Shown here in pieces: positions 12,001 to 20,759 of a stretch of DNA of 64,000 nt (within the stretch, counting starts at the first letter, position 1; every line of letters begins with the position of its first letter). The translations under genes were made by a program, and so were the position numbers. The notes under the pieces are model-generated. The model saw nothing but the letters and a program-made list of their open reading frames with translations. It was not told the origin of the DNA and searched no databases. The stretch lies in the NCBI RefSeq assembly GCF_019175285.1, contig NC_056530.1, positions 7,484,863 to 7,548,862 of the forward strand, read 5' to 3'. The DNA comes from Sceloporus undulatus. Taxonomy: Eukaryota; Chordata; Lepidosauria; Squamata; Phrynosomatidae.

Positions 12001-15000
12001 CAGGAAGTTTTTCCTAATGTTTAGATTTTCCTAATGTTAGGCATTCCTAATGCTAAGGGGAACCAGCAGCCTTTAGGACTATGGTGAGGCTGAGGGTTGT
12101 ATGAAACCACTCTTTTCAGGGTCTCTTAAAACCATCATGTAACCTTGCTGATCACTTTGTGTGGTGGTGCCTCCCCTGCCATGCATGCCTCCATGGGCTC
12201 CCTTCCTTAGCTGTGTTTCCACTAGTAGTGGTGGCAGCAATTGGGAAACACTTACAAGTCTTGTGTACAGGGCATCACTTCAGTGGCTCAGAGGAACACT
12301 GTTTTGGAACAGGCAGAATGACTAGGGAGAGGAACTTGAGCACGTGGTGGCAGTGAAGTAGCTGTGGCAAAACATTTTCAAACGGGGCCCTGCCTAACCT
12401 TTGTGACCTTTGCCAGGACTTGGCTGGCAGGTTCAAGCTGTACGGCTGCTCCTGCTTTCTTTTGTTGAACAGGGCGAAGGAAGAAGGAAAAACAAACTTG
12501 GAGTATTGGGGGAACAACTTCAGGCTGTCTGGGGAAGGAGGGGGAAAGAGAGTCCGGAGTTGATTCTTGGAAAGAGTCCGCCTCAGAGTGGCTCCTGTAG
12601 TTAAAATCTTTCCCTTCACTGTCCACACTAGTCTCCAGTCCAAAGCATATAGCCTCTGTAAATCCTGTACTCATACACCAGCTACACTTCTCTCTGCCTT
12701 GATGAAAGACTGAAAATCCTTCCTCACCAAGCAGAAAAGTGGCTGCACCCCTCACAGCCTTGACAACAAAGGATTAAGAGTCTTTCCTCACTAGGGAGAA
12801 ACGTTTCCCTTTACACCCAGTCACCTTGGGAGCAGCAACCAAGCAGCTGGCTGAGCAGTGATTGAAAAGCCTCTTACCCGTGCCAGCTTCCAGGTCACTG
12901 CTCAAACAGCTGCTCATTCACTGTTCTCTTTGTACCTGGTCACCCTGGGAATAGCACTTAAGCAATCAGCCAACTGGTCTTCCTTTTGCTGTAAACCAGT
13001 GCAGGGGTGTGTGTGTGAGAGAGAGGGGAATAGGTCTGGGTTGCTGCTGCTGTAGTTACACATGAGAGGTGGAGACGGAAGAGATGGAGGTGATGGCAAG
13101 CTGGGCATGGCTGAGGTAGATGCCACTGGCCAGCTGGTTACTGTGCGCAAAGTTTTGGCAGCTCCCATGGGTCCAGCAGGCACTTCGCTCTGAATCTCTC
13201 TTTGTTCTCTCTCCCACTTCATATTCCCCTGAGGTATTTATAACCTTCCTTGGAAGTTCTGGAAACTTTTCCAGGCTGGCCACCTCATTGGGCAGTTGTC
13301 TCTTATGACCTGGGACTCCTTGTGATGCCCCCCCCCCAAATAAATGAAACTATAAACCCAACACATCATTAAGATTGTCTTACTTTAAAATATGTATTTC
13401 ACATTGAAGGTCATTTTGCAAAAGATTGCTTCATGCAGCCAGGAGGGACCAAGTACACCCTTATACCAGAGGAAGAAGAAATCCTTCCAGAAAACAAAAG
13501 AAAGGCTCATATATCTGAGGATTCTGTAAAGAAGAAGAAAAGGGTAAAACTAACATAAGCTTATTAAAAAGATAGATGAGAACTGTGAGTTGACAGCACT
13601 GGACATCGGGACAGTGAACAGTTTTGTTGCCTCATACATGGAAAATAAGCTTAATAATATGAATGGTATGGCTGCTTGTTAGTCTAATGTCAGACTGAGC
13701 ACATTTTTACAATTTATCAGTGCTATAAGAAAGTTGCAGGTTTGTATAGCTTTCCAGACCTCCAGAGTAAGTTTCTTCATTGCTATATAAGAATTCTCTA
13801 GGACAAAGCTGAAGAGATTATTTACCATTTTTGTATATATTTGCTTGGGTCTCTTGGTGGAACCAGACATTATCTTTCCAGTTTCATTTCCAAGCAGAAC
13901 TCAGCCTTCATTTTAAGCCAGTGGCCTCAGCAGTCATTACTGTTAGAAACTTACATTGGTTTAATCTGTAAAAAATTGTATTTCTTTGCTTGCTTGTTTT
14001 ATTTCCTGCCTTTCTTCCAGTGTGGGACCCATATTGTATTTTGAAGGGTTGCCTTGTCATAAACATCTGCTCCAATATACAAAAAAAATTAACAAAGAAA
14101 AACATTAGAAACTGCTGTGGGTGTGTGTATAGTGTGTACAATATATACAGTGTACATACACACACATTCACTATACATAGTACCAAGAAATTATATACAG
14201 TATTCTGTTGGAATGCGGTTTTAGCAAAACTATCCTTTGGCTTAACAATTCAGTGAACTTTGTTTAACTGTTTCATAACTACATGGGATAGTACTGGGAA
14301 AAAAATGTTACTTCTGTCCCTATATTCTTTTGTAGTATGCATAGAACTATGGGTTCATAGGCTTTGAAGAATTATACTCTTATGCTCTGAAATAGTGGCT
14401 GTATTGGAACAGAATATTCAACCATAGTTTAACAGGACAAAGACAAATCTACCTTCCCCTCATCCCTGGGCTTGCACATGTGTCTCTTCAACTTTACAAC
14501 ATGTACAAGGATGGGAGGAGAACCTTACATTTCTGTTCTTGAGTAATTGCAGTTTACACTGTTATCTGAACCTCAACAAAATGTGGTTAAGCATGACTAT
14601 AGTTGTAGTAGAAATAGGCCACATTTTAACCATATTTTCTGAAGCTGCCTTGTTTTCTTCAACTAGTTAAGGTTAACCATGGTGTAGTATGTGGGTACCA
14701 TGCAAAGCTTTAAGTCTAGAATGGAAGCTTCCTCTATTCTGAGGAAGAGAATTGTGTGTGAGTTTGGGGAGGACTACACTCATTCTTTTAATGACTATGG
14801 CCTGTTACAGACAGCCAAAATAAAGCTGCTTCAAGTCACAGTGGAGGTATGGTGTTTCAATGATGCATGCGTCCTAAGAGTCCAGAAGTCGCACCAAAGC
14901 CACTTTCCAGCCCTAAGGACGCATGCATCATTGAAACACCATACCTCCACTGTGACTCGAAGCAGCTTTATTTTGGCTGTCTGTAACAGGCCAATGTAAG

Positions 15001-16200
15001 CTTTAACACTTGTTAGGTCTAAATACAGTAAAGCATTCTTCATTTAAATCATTCTCAAATGGTACTTCTCTTCCAACTTTTTGTGGAAATTTCCAAGACA
15101 GAGAATCCACGTAATCTTTCAGCAAATACAGACAACATGAAATCAATATTTATAATATCTGAGGAATAGTTCATATATTTCCTATAGCTTATATGTTTAC
15201 AAAAGTGTTGTAAAATATTATTGTTCTGCTCTAAAACTTATAATGAACACATGCAACAAATGTCTGTTTTCATCTGTGTGTAGTAAACTACATTCAGGAA
15301 CCTGGAATTGCTCCAAGATATTTCTTCGAGTTTTGCATATCTTTAAAATGAGTACGACTTTCAAAATTCTTCTTAATGAAGAAACGAGTTAAGTCTTAAT
15401 TGAGTGCCAGATAAGATTTATTCTTGGCATATAAAATGCCCTGCACTTTTGGTCTTTGGGATATATGTTATACATGCAAATTGATACTGTTTTGGAATGT
15501 TAAGAGACAGAACAAGGGCATGTAATTCATTTCTGTTTAAGTTAGCCTAATAAACCACTTATGTAGCAGAGCCTTAGTTTACCGTCTTTAGAACCAGAAA
15601 AAACAGAGTAGCCATTCAATCCAAAAATCCTGTCCAGAGGGCAATGTGTAGTGAAAAGAAAGTCTACTGTGTAGGTTAAAGGGTAGATGCTGACATAGAA
15701 GCATCTGGACTATATTTCACCATGCCCTGGTTTATGTTGCAAGCACTTTACATCTTTTTGCTGTTGAGTGTGTAAGGAAAAAAGTGTTGCTGCTGCAAAA
15801 TGCAGTACAATAAATGAGTATTATAATTAGAAATAATTTCCTAATACTTTCTTCATAGGGAAAAAAGGAAAAGAAGGAAAAAAAGAAACACAAGAACAAA
15901 GTCCCTTCTGAACTGGATGTTTCTGACAGTGGTGATTTAGACACCAGTAGCCAGCCAGCCAGAAAGAAAAGAAAAGGGACTGAAAAAGCCAGTACTTCGC
16001 AGAAGAAAAAGAAGAAGCATCATAAAAAGAAGCACAAGGAATGAGAAGCACTTAATGGTTCTGTTAACATAGCAAGGGCTTCTCTCTGGCCTCCCATAAT
16101 CAGCTGACAAAAAGAACAGCCGAGACAGACAGAATTGTGTTAAGACAAAAGGTCTTTCCTTCTTTGAAAAGAGGCATTGTTTCCAGTGAATTTTAATAAA
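5562..16200 (+). CDS. ZCCHC17: ZCCHC17 gene (nucleolar S1-domain and CCHC zinc-knuckle protein), 7 coding exons
   Basis: Coding exons: 5650-5697, 6210-6267, 8330-8430, 10720-10811, 11381-11481, 13410-13543, 15859-16044. All joins keep frame with GT donors and AG acceptors, giving 239 residues plus TGA; human ZCCHC17 (pNO40/PS1D) has 241. Residues about 17-90 form an S1 RNA-binding domain (VTDYGAFIKIPG, KVWVKLIGKE, LSLSMKAVNQGTGKDLDPNN). A CCHC knuckle has C127, C130, H135 and C140. The C-terminal 80 residues are lysine-rich, ending KKKHKE, as expected for nucleolar targeting. The family is known from 60S ribosomal subunit association and RNA/splicing-factor interaction. The neighbour FABP3 converges on it, as in human 1p35. 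The noncoding first exon is not recognised. Identity is from remembered family sequence; exon joins are read directly. Confidence 0.95.
5596..5643 (+). promoter_or_regulatory. Upstream ORF in the ZCCHC17 leader
   Basis: Within the predicted 5'UTR part of the start exon, ATG at 5596 opens 15 codons (MHRRKSDQKIYGKSL) and stops at 5641-5643. The stop is six bases before the main ATG and in the same frame. A second upstream ATG at 5627 opens an overlapping frame. Either could lower translation from 5650 or favour the ATG at 5656. This depends on the exon starting at 5562. Confidence 0.45.
5650..5697 (+). CDS. ZCCHC17: ZCCHC17 coding exon 1 (start exon)
   Basis: Encodes MAMEVLPELYDVFQGE, matching the human stretch MENLPALYTIFQGE. 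The exon probably starts at 5562 after a strong pyrimidine tract and CAG (acceptor AG at 5560-5561). An in-frame TAA at 5641-5643 forces the start at 5650 or the second ATG at 5656; the latter aligns better with the human MENLP start context. Donor GTATGT at 5698, phase 0. Confidence 0.9.
6210..6267 (+). CDS. ZCCHC17: ZCCHC17 coding exon 2
   Basis: Begins after TTTTTTGCAG and encodes VASVTDYGAFIKIPGTRKQ, the first strands of the S1 fold. The donor is a weak GTTTGT. The exon ends one base into the glycine codon. Confidence 0.93.
6299..6545 (-). repeat. Unclassified interspersed repeat, copy 1
   Basis: Shares TGCACAAAATGCATCATG, AGCTTTCAAA and a downstream CCTACATTTTG block with 6890-7480 and, in reverse, with 42896-43045. 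Located in a ZCCHC17 intron. The plus-sense copy contains a GATGAAGAAACC...TTCAAAGCTTGC motif common in reptile repeats. Confidence 0.6.
6890..7490 (-). repeat. Unclassified interspersed repeat, copy 2, split by a GC-rich MITE
   Basis: Same repeat as 6299-6545: left part 6890-6960, right part 7299-7490, with a 340-bp GC-rich element between them. Confidence 0.6.
6961..7298. mobile_element. GC-rich non-autonomous DNA transposon, copy 1
   Basis: Starts ACAGATCTCCCAAAAAGGGC, similar to 62728 (ACAGACCGCCCAAAAAGGG), and contains repeated TCACGTGCTAG and ATTTTGATG motifs in inverted arrangement. Composition is far richer in CpG than the ZCCHC17 intron around it. Confidence 0.6.
7604..7812 (-). mobile_element. 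MIR-like tRNA SINE
   Basis: Reverse of the common lizard SINE: CAACCCACTACACCACACT marks its head and GACTTATGGTGATC its tail. Confidence 0.7.
7930..8240 (+). mobile_element. Old L2-type LINE tail with A/T microsatellite
   Basis: Ends TTTTAAGTTGCTTTGTTTCC...GGGGAGGAAAGCG followed by (AATATT)/(AATAAT) repeats, like other L2 tails in the window. Confidence 0.5.
8252..8280. repeat. (TG)n microsatellite
   Basis: A TG dinucleotide run ending about 50 bases before ZCCHC17 coding exon 3. Confidence 0.8.
8330..8430 (+). CDS. ZCCHC17: ZCCHC17 coding exon 3
   Basis: Acceptor TTCTTCTTAG and donor GTGAGT. It encodes GLVHKSQMSNCRVDMPSELV followed by DVGEKVWVKLIGKE, the centre of the S1 domain. It ends in phase 0. 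Confidence 0.95.
9030..9090. repeat. (CA)n(TA)n compound microsatellite
   Basis: About ten CA units followed by about twenty TA units. Confidence 0.9.
9530..9717 (-). mobile_element. BovB LINE 3' end
   Basis: TTGTTGTTGTTGTTAACTGC then CTCATGG...CTCCAGGACTCCCTGTCCTC matches the reverse of the 42700-42895 BovB end. Confidence 0.65.
9718..9910. mobile_element. Tc1/mariner-like MITE
   Basis: Ends CAGTGTGCC / GGACACACTG are inverted and flanked by TA on both sides. The internal CAATGAGGCTTGAGCATA is shared with 21506-21702. Confidence 0.7.
10040..10205 (+). mobile_element. MIR-like tRNA SINE, 5' truncated
   Basis: AGAAACCCACTGGGTTACCT through a tail of AGCAGCAGCAACAACAACA. Confidence 0.75.
10720..10811 (+). 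CDS. ZCCHC17: ZCCHC17 coding exon 4
   Basis: Acceptor GTTTTTCAG and donor GTAAGT. It encodes EKDNKLKLSLSMKAVNQGTG then KDLDPNNVAL, the end of the S1 domain. It ends two bases into a codon (GA|T, Asp). Confidence 0.95.
11381..11481 (+). CDS. ZCCHC17: ZCCHC17 coding exon 5 (first half of zinc knuckle)
   Basis: Acceptor CTCCACATAG and donor GTATGT. It encodes QDARKKRSFKDYTSQKITLE then AVLNTVCKKCGCP, which carries the first two zinc-ligand cysteines (127 and 130). Confidence 0.95.
11660..11832 (+). mobile_element. MIR-like tRNA SINE
   Basis: Contains a tRNA-like B box GGGTTTGATTCCCC, the core ACTCACTGGGTGACTTTGGG, and a tail CCATAAATC. Confidence 0.75.
11835..12135 (-). mobile_element. CR1 LINE 3' end
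   Basis: Reverse strand of the CR1 end: ATCATAGAGCTGGAAGAAAC, then ACAGATGGCCATCCAGCCT and AGGAAGTTTTTCCTAATGTT. Confidence 0.8.
12136..13370 (+). mobile_element. LTR-like sequence (possible old solo LTR) in ZCCHC17 intron
   Basis: About 1.2 kb with imperfect internal duplications (around 12810-12860 and 12930-12980), a TATTTATA box at about 13235 and AATAAA at about 13341, an order resembling U3-R-U5. No coding part and no target duplication was found. Family not determined. Confidence 0.3.
13410..13543 (+). CDS. ZCCHC17: ZCCHC17 coding exon 6 (second half of zinc knuckle)
   Basis: Starts at GHFAKDCFMQPGGTKYTLIP, supplying H135 and C140 of the knuckle, then runs into an acidic and lysine-rich tail. 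The acceptor is an unusual ATTGAAG with a poor pyrimidine tract, but frame and homology place it firmly. Donor GTAAAA. Confidence 0.9.
13544..14798. other. ZCCHC17 intron, mostly unique sequence
   Basis: No exon or strong repeat seen apart from short GT/TA-rich patches near 14120-14170. Confidence 0.4.
14799..14992. mobile_element. Palindromic MITE, subfamily B, copy 1
   Basis: GGCCTGTTACAGACAGCC at both ends in inverted orientation; the arms carry GAGGTATGGTGTTTCAATGA. 194 bp, hairpin throughout. Confidence 0.88.
14993..15858. other. ZCCHC17 last intron, unique sequence
   Basis: No feature recognised; A/T-rich. Confidence 0.4.
15859..16044 (+). CDS. ZCCHC17: ZCCHC17 terminal coding exon
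   Basis: Acceptor TTTCTTCATAG. Encodes 61 residues that are about 40% lysine, with a short acidic/serine insert (VSDSGDLDTSSQ), ending HHKKKHKE then TGA at 16042-16044. This is the low-complexity nucleolar-type tail of the family. Confidence 0.93.
   Translation, partial: GKKEKKEKKKHKNKVPSELDVSDSGDLDTSSQPARKKRKGTEKASTSQKKKKKHHKKKHKE
16195..16200 (+). terminator. ZCCHC17: ZCCHC17 polyadenylation signal
   Basis: AATAAA lies 150 bases after the ZCCHC17 stop. It is the first canonical signal downstream and implies a short 3'UTR of about 170 bases. Confidence 0.7.
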
Positions 16201-16802
16201 GACTTCTACATTTTCCCCCCACAAAGAAGGAAATTCAGTGCCAGCTACAGTTGGATGTTTCTTGCCCAGATGTGGCACTCATTTCATGTGAAACTCATGC
16301 CTTTCTGCACTGTTGTTTCTTTGTGGTAAGATGCCAGGATTGCAGCATCTTTTGGAACAACCTTGAGTGATTGGTTAGAATTGTACATGGCATCAGCAAC
16401 CCGGCTTCCGTAGGCAAGTTGACATCTGGATGTTGATTAAACATCTGCAAGTCTTTCTCTGCACACTAAAAGGAAGAATGGACACACATTTCTGAGCTAA
16501 CAGGTTGATTGGTGAAGAACAGATTGCCGTATCTCTCATACTGAAGGAGAAAAAATAATCAGCCAATAGCACTTCTCCTTTTATAATCTGAAAATTGAGG
16601 CAAGAGTTAACTATGAAATAACCCTTTTTCTTCCTCATGATTTGTTCCATTTGCTGGCCAGCCTTTTGACTGTATTGCTCTTGCTGCCTCGGCTTCAAGT
16701 ATTCTTCAGTTAAGGGATGGGAACAGCCTGTCCAGGAACTGCATGCAAGCCTGGTTCTCCCACTGTTGTGGCTCCTCAATCCACAGTTTTTTAAGAATGA
16801 TT
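16201..16802. other. Unique sequence after ZCCHC17
   Basis: No exon, repeat or RNA gene recognised. Alternative longer 3'UTR of ZCCHC17 is possible. Confidence 0.35.
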
Positions 16803-17366
16803 TTAAATAAATAAATAATAATAAAATCTTTATTTGTATCCCGCCCTTCCAAACGATCAGGGCGGCTTACAATGATGCAGCAAGTGCAAGCAGAATACAA
16901 AGGTTAAAAACATATACACAACAACAACAATAATCTAAAAAACAACAATAAAAGCCCCTTAGCCCAACCTCATGGCCACGGAAGAGGAGGGAGGCCCACA
17001 GGATATTTAATCGGGGAATGCCTGCTTGAATAGGAAGGTTTTGAGGTCCTTCCTAAATTGGGCCAGGGTGGAAGATGAGCGGAGCTCCGTGGGCAGCGTG
17101 TTCCAAAGGGCTGGGGCAGCTGTGGAAAAGGCCCTTCTCGATGTAGAGGCTAACCTGGCCCCAGGCACCTTCAGTAATTGCTGCCCAGATGTTCTGAGGG
17201 TGCGAGGCGGATTGTACGGGGAGAGGCGGTCCTTTAGGTATCCTGGGCCCAAGCCATTTAGGGCTTTATAGGTAATAACCAACGCCTTATATTGAGCTCG
17301 GAAGCGGATGGGCAGCCAATGAAGATCTTTTAGCACAGGTGTTATGTGGCTGGTACCCAAAAATTG
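16803..17366 (-). mobile_element. L2 LINE 3' end
   Basis: Minus-strand frame encodes HITPVLKDLHWLPIRFRAQY, KALNGLGPGYLKDRLSPYNP, and ends FLFKQAFPD at 17007. The tail at 16803-16830 is a TAA/TAAA microsatellite. Codon frame is largely intact, so it is fairly young. Confidence 0.88.
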
Positions 17367-17945
17367 CACCAAAGAAGCATACCTGCAGCAAAAAAACAAA
17401 ACAAAAACCCACTTCCAAAAACCTGTGAGAAACATCCCCAAAACAGCTTCTTTTTCAACCCCTGAGATGTCTACAGTCATATTGCAGCCAAATTCCCCCA
17501 TACCACATTTAGCTGTATCCCAATAGGATGACAATGGGAAGACACAGCATTACTTCCAGTCACCATTTTGGCTAAGAAATTGCCAATGGAGAATGTTGTG
17601 CCAGACACAGAGAAAATTGGCCCTTGACTCCCATGCAGTTGTCCATCTTTGCTTTACATTACAGCTGTTTACAACTTTGCCCTCATTCTCAAACTGTAAT
17701 CTCTACATGACTGTTTTATTTATTACTTATACCCTGCATACAGTAATAAATTCAAAATTTATGGTAGAAAAATACTGAAGTAGTATTTAGCTTCCTGCTA
17801 TTTTCAGTGAATTTGCTGTGGAAATAAATGCTATATCTGTGCTGACTGAAATATCTGAAGATAGGTTCTTCTATGTTCTCTCAGCATGAGGTTTCTGATA
17901 AAGCAAATCATTCAGGCGTTTTCTGCTTAAGTATGATTGAGAAGA
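17367..17945. other. Intergenic sequence, no feature recognised
   Basis: No exon-like or repeat-like signal identified. Confidence 0.35.
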
Positions 17946-18690
17946 TAGCTAGCATGGTGTTGAGTGTTGGATTAGAACAGTGGTTCTCAAACTTTTTACC
18001 CTTGTGAGCCCCTTTAGATCTACATGCGGATGTGGCACTCCCCCCCCCCCGAGATGTAATATATGAATAAAAACAATTTTTGTTTAATGTGTATTTTTGT
18101 TTGTACATTTATGTATATTCACATTTTATAAGGAAATAACATCATCAAATTATAGCAGTTTTATTTAAATAAATTAAAAACTTAACATGTATGTAGATTT
18201 TACATACTGTCTAGCCACACTTTCATACGCCAGTGCTCAGATATCTACACACTCGGTCATGCTTTCTTTCACTCACGCACATACTCAATTTATTATCTCA
18301 CATGCAGTCACACAAAAACGTGTGTGAGTAAAAAAGAGATGATGAGTGTAACTGTGTGTGAGAGACTGTATGGGAGACTGTAGAACAGGAAAAGTTTGGG
18401 AAGAGGAGGGGGAGGAAAGAATCAGGGCCTCCAAGTCTCATGCCCCCCCCCCCCGAGCAACTCTTGCGCCTCACTGGGTCCTGCCCCATTGTTTGAGAAC
18501 CACTGGACTACAACTGTAGGAGTTAAAGGTTTGAATCTCCACTCAGTTCTGGAAACCTACTGAGTGATCTTGAGCAAGCCCCACTTAGCCTTAGAGAAAG
18601 GCAGTGGCAAACCCTACTGAGTAAACCTTGCCAAGAAGACAACTCTGTGATAGGGCTGTCATAAGTCAGAGGTGACTTGAAAGCACATAA
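17946..18690 (+). mobile_element. MIR-like SINE interrupted by a hAT element
   Basis: The SINE head GGTGTTGAGTGTTGGATTAG and body CTACAACTGTAGGAGTTAAA are separated by the 528-bp hAT at 17978-18505. The tail follows to GACTTGAAAGCACATAATAA. Confidence 0.7.
17978..18505. mobile_element. Non-autonomous hAT element, copy 1
   Basis: Inverted ends CAGTGGTTCTCAAACT / GTTTGAGAACCACTG. Flanks GATTAGAA and GACTACAA are an 8-bp target duplication with two differences. No transposase frame. Confidence 0.85.
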
Positions 18691-18705
18691 TAACCAGAAT
18701 TCTCA

Positions 18706-19260
18706 GTCAGCATGGTATGGTGGTTTGGTCTGACTGGGACTCAGAGAACATGGTTTGAATCTAAATTCAATCTTAGTGAACGGAGAAGATGCAGTATGGG
18801 TTTTTTTCTGTGAGTGCAACAGAAAGGACAGGTATCCCAGGTGCCAAGGTAACATACAAACTCATTCTCAGTTGTGCAGGAAATTCAAGTTCACTCAAAT
18901 TAATTATAACTGGTTAGATCTGTTTTTCAGCATTCCCATGGGATAGAGATCTCTTGGCAGCAAGAACATATTTATTGGACAGAGAATTAGCATAATAGAA
19001 GCAATAAAATGCCGGAGTTTCTATGAGTTTATATTTTTGTACTGTAGCAGTTACATGCTGCATATCAGGTAAACACAATGTTCCTAAATGTTCAATTTGA
19101 TACGGACAGCTGTTGAAACCCACTCAGTGATGTTGGACAAATCATACTTATACACGAAAGTAACAGTGAACATCCTCTGAACGAATCTTGCCAAGGAAAC
19201 CCTATTATCAGGTTGCTATATGTTGAAGTTAACTTGGAGGCACATAAAAATAACAAGGTT
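18706..19260 (+). mobile_element. Degraded MIR-like SINE pieces
   Basis: GTATGGTGGTTTGG...GACTGGGACTCAGAGAAC and, from 19110, GAAACCCACTCAGTGATGTT through TTGGAGGCACATAAAAATAA match SINE body and tail. Confidence 0.5.
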
Positions 19261-19379
19261 GGGATTATTTACAGTTGCAATCTGACTGATGTCTCTCCCT
19301 AAACATTACTGGGCAATTGATCCAACTAATTCTCTACATCCATAATGCAGACCAGGAGGGTGCAGATCTTGCCCCAGGG

Positions 19380-19505
19380 ATTATAGAATAGACTTGGAAG
19401 AGACCTTAAAGGCTATCCACTCCAACCTCTTGCTATACACAAAGCACTGCTGGTCCTGACAGATGGCCATCTAGGCCGTTTAAATACCTAAGAAGGAGAC
19501 TCGCT
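19380..19505 (-). mobile_element. CR1 LINE 3' terminus
   Basis: ATTATAGAATAGACTTGGAA then CAGATGGCCATCTAGGC, the reverse of the CR1 end. Confidence 0.7.
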
Positions 19506-20753
19506 GCTTTCGACTTTTCCTAAGTAGCCAAGGTATTAAAATTGGCTATAATTCTGTTGGACAGTGGCAGAACATGCCACTCTACCAGCTTACTTCCAGC
19601 TGCATCTGAGTTGCATTTGAAAGGAGGAACCATCACTCTTGCGGACTTCCACATAATCTGCCTTTCCCTCCACCAACTGGCCATGGAGATGTGGTGAGCT
19701 GGACAAGGAGGGACAGGTTGTCTGCTCCTGCAATGGCCAATAGCATAATGAAATGTTACATAGTTGTATGTCATCAGCAGAATTCAGCCCATGGTGAATT
19801 TCCATTTAGTTTTAGTGATGGAAAGACCAGCAGTTCCGCCCAGTGGTTTAATCCTAAGGAATTCCATTCTTCTCACTGATGCCAGGGATTTAACCAGCCA
19901 TTCTTTCAAGTTGCTTTATATAAAAAGTAAAAAAGTAAAGCTACAGGATTACAATTGTTAACCATCACCGATGTCACTAAAACAATTACAGTTCTGGGGC
20001 AATAAGAATACTTGTCTGGCTAAAGATAATATAGGCATTAAGCAAATGCACACCCCCCCCCCCCAAATGTGAAATTCTACTGCTGCCACAGAGAGTTTCC
20101 TATGGCTGGCTGCAACTTGTCTTACCTGTTGACAGGGGTACCCACATAACAGCTTCCAAAAATCACCTCTGTGCGAAGAGATGCAAGCAAGTCATCCTTG
20201 CAATTATTCCTCCCAATCTTCCTATACCGGTTCTGACCATGAGTCTGTCTTTAAGGACTGTTCAAAGTTAGGGAGATGTCTTTTATTGAATCACTGGCAC
20301 AGGATTGTCCACCCTGACTTACATGACTGTGTGATCCAGGATCTCAGCCAAAGCTTTCACAGCCCTTGGCAAGATCTCAGGGAATAAGTTTGGGACATCT
20401 TATATGAGAGCATGTGTTGTATCACTTGGCTGTGGCTGTTACATATTCAGATGTTATAATTCCTTGGGAGGAAGCCCAGGAACAGAGCAGCCAGCTAGGC
20501 GCACATGCACCCCTCGTGCCCCAAAGTGAGAGCCCAACTGATGCCACCGCTCTTCTGGATGTCATCTGGTGCATTTTGCACTCTACCCACCACTCCCAGT
20601 GACACCACTGCTGCAACATAGTAAGCATATGTAAAGTTAGGCAATGTGATATGTAATCATGCCCCTCAGCTATTGGTCATCATCCCAATTAAGTTGTCAG
20701 TGACAAGGACATCAAAACTCAACCAGACAACACCATGTTATCAACTGCTTCAG
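19506..20753. other. Intergenic sequence between ZCCHC17 and FABP3
   Basis: Only a poly-C run at about 20053 stands out. No gene recognised. Confidence 0.35.
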
Positions 20754-20759
20754 TTTATT
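20754..20759 (-). terminator. FABP3: FABP3 polyadenylation signal
   Basis: TTTATT on the plus strand reads AATAAA on the minus strand, about 200 bases after the FABP3 stop. Confidence 0.6.

Noticed and set aside
12275-12755. Two 120-codon minus-strand frames
   Set aside because: They lie in the LTR-like block, overlap each other in different frames and show no domain.
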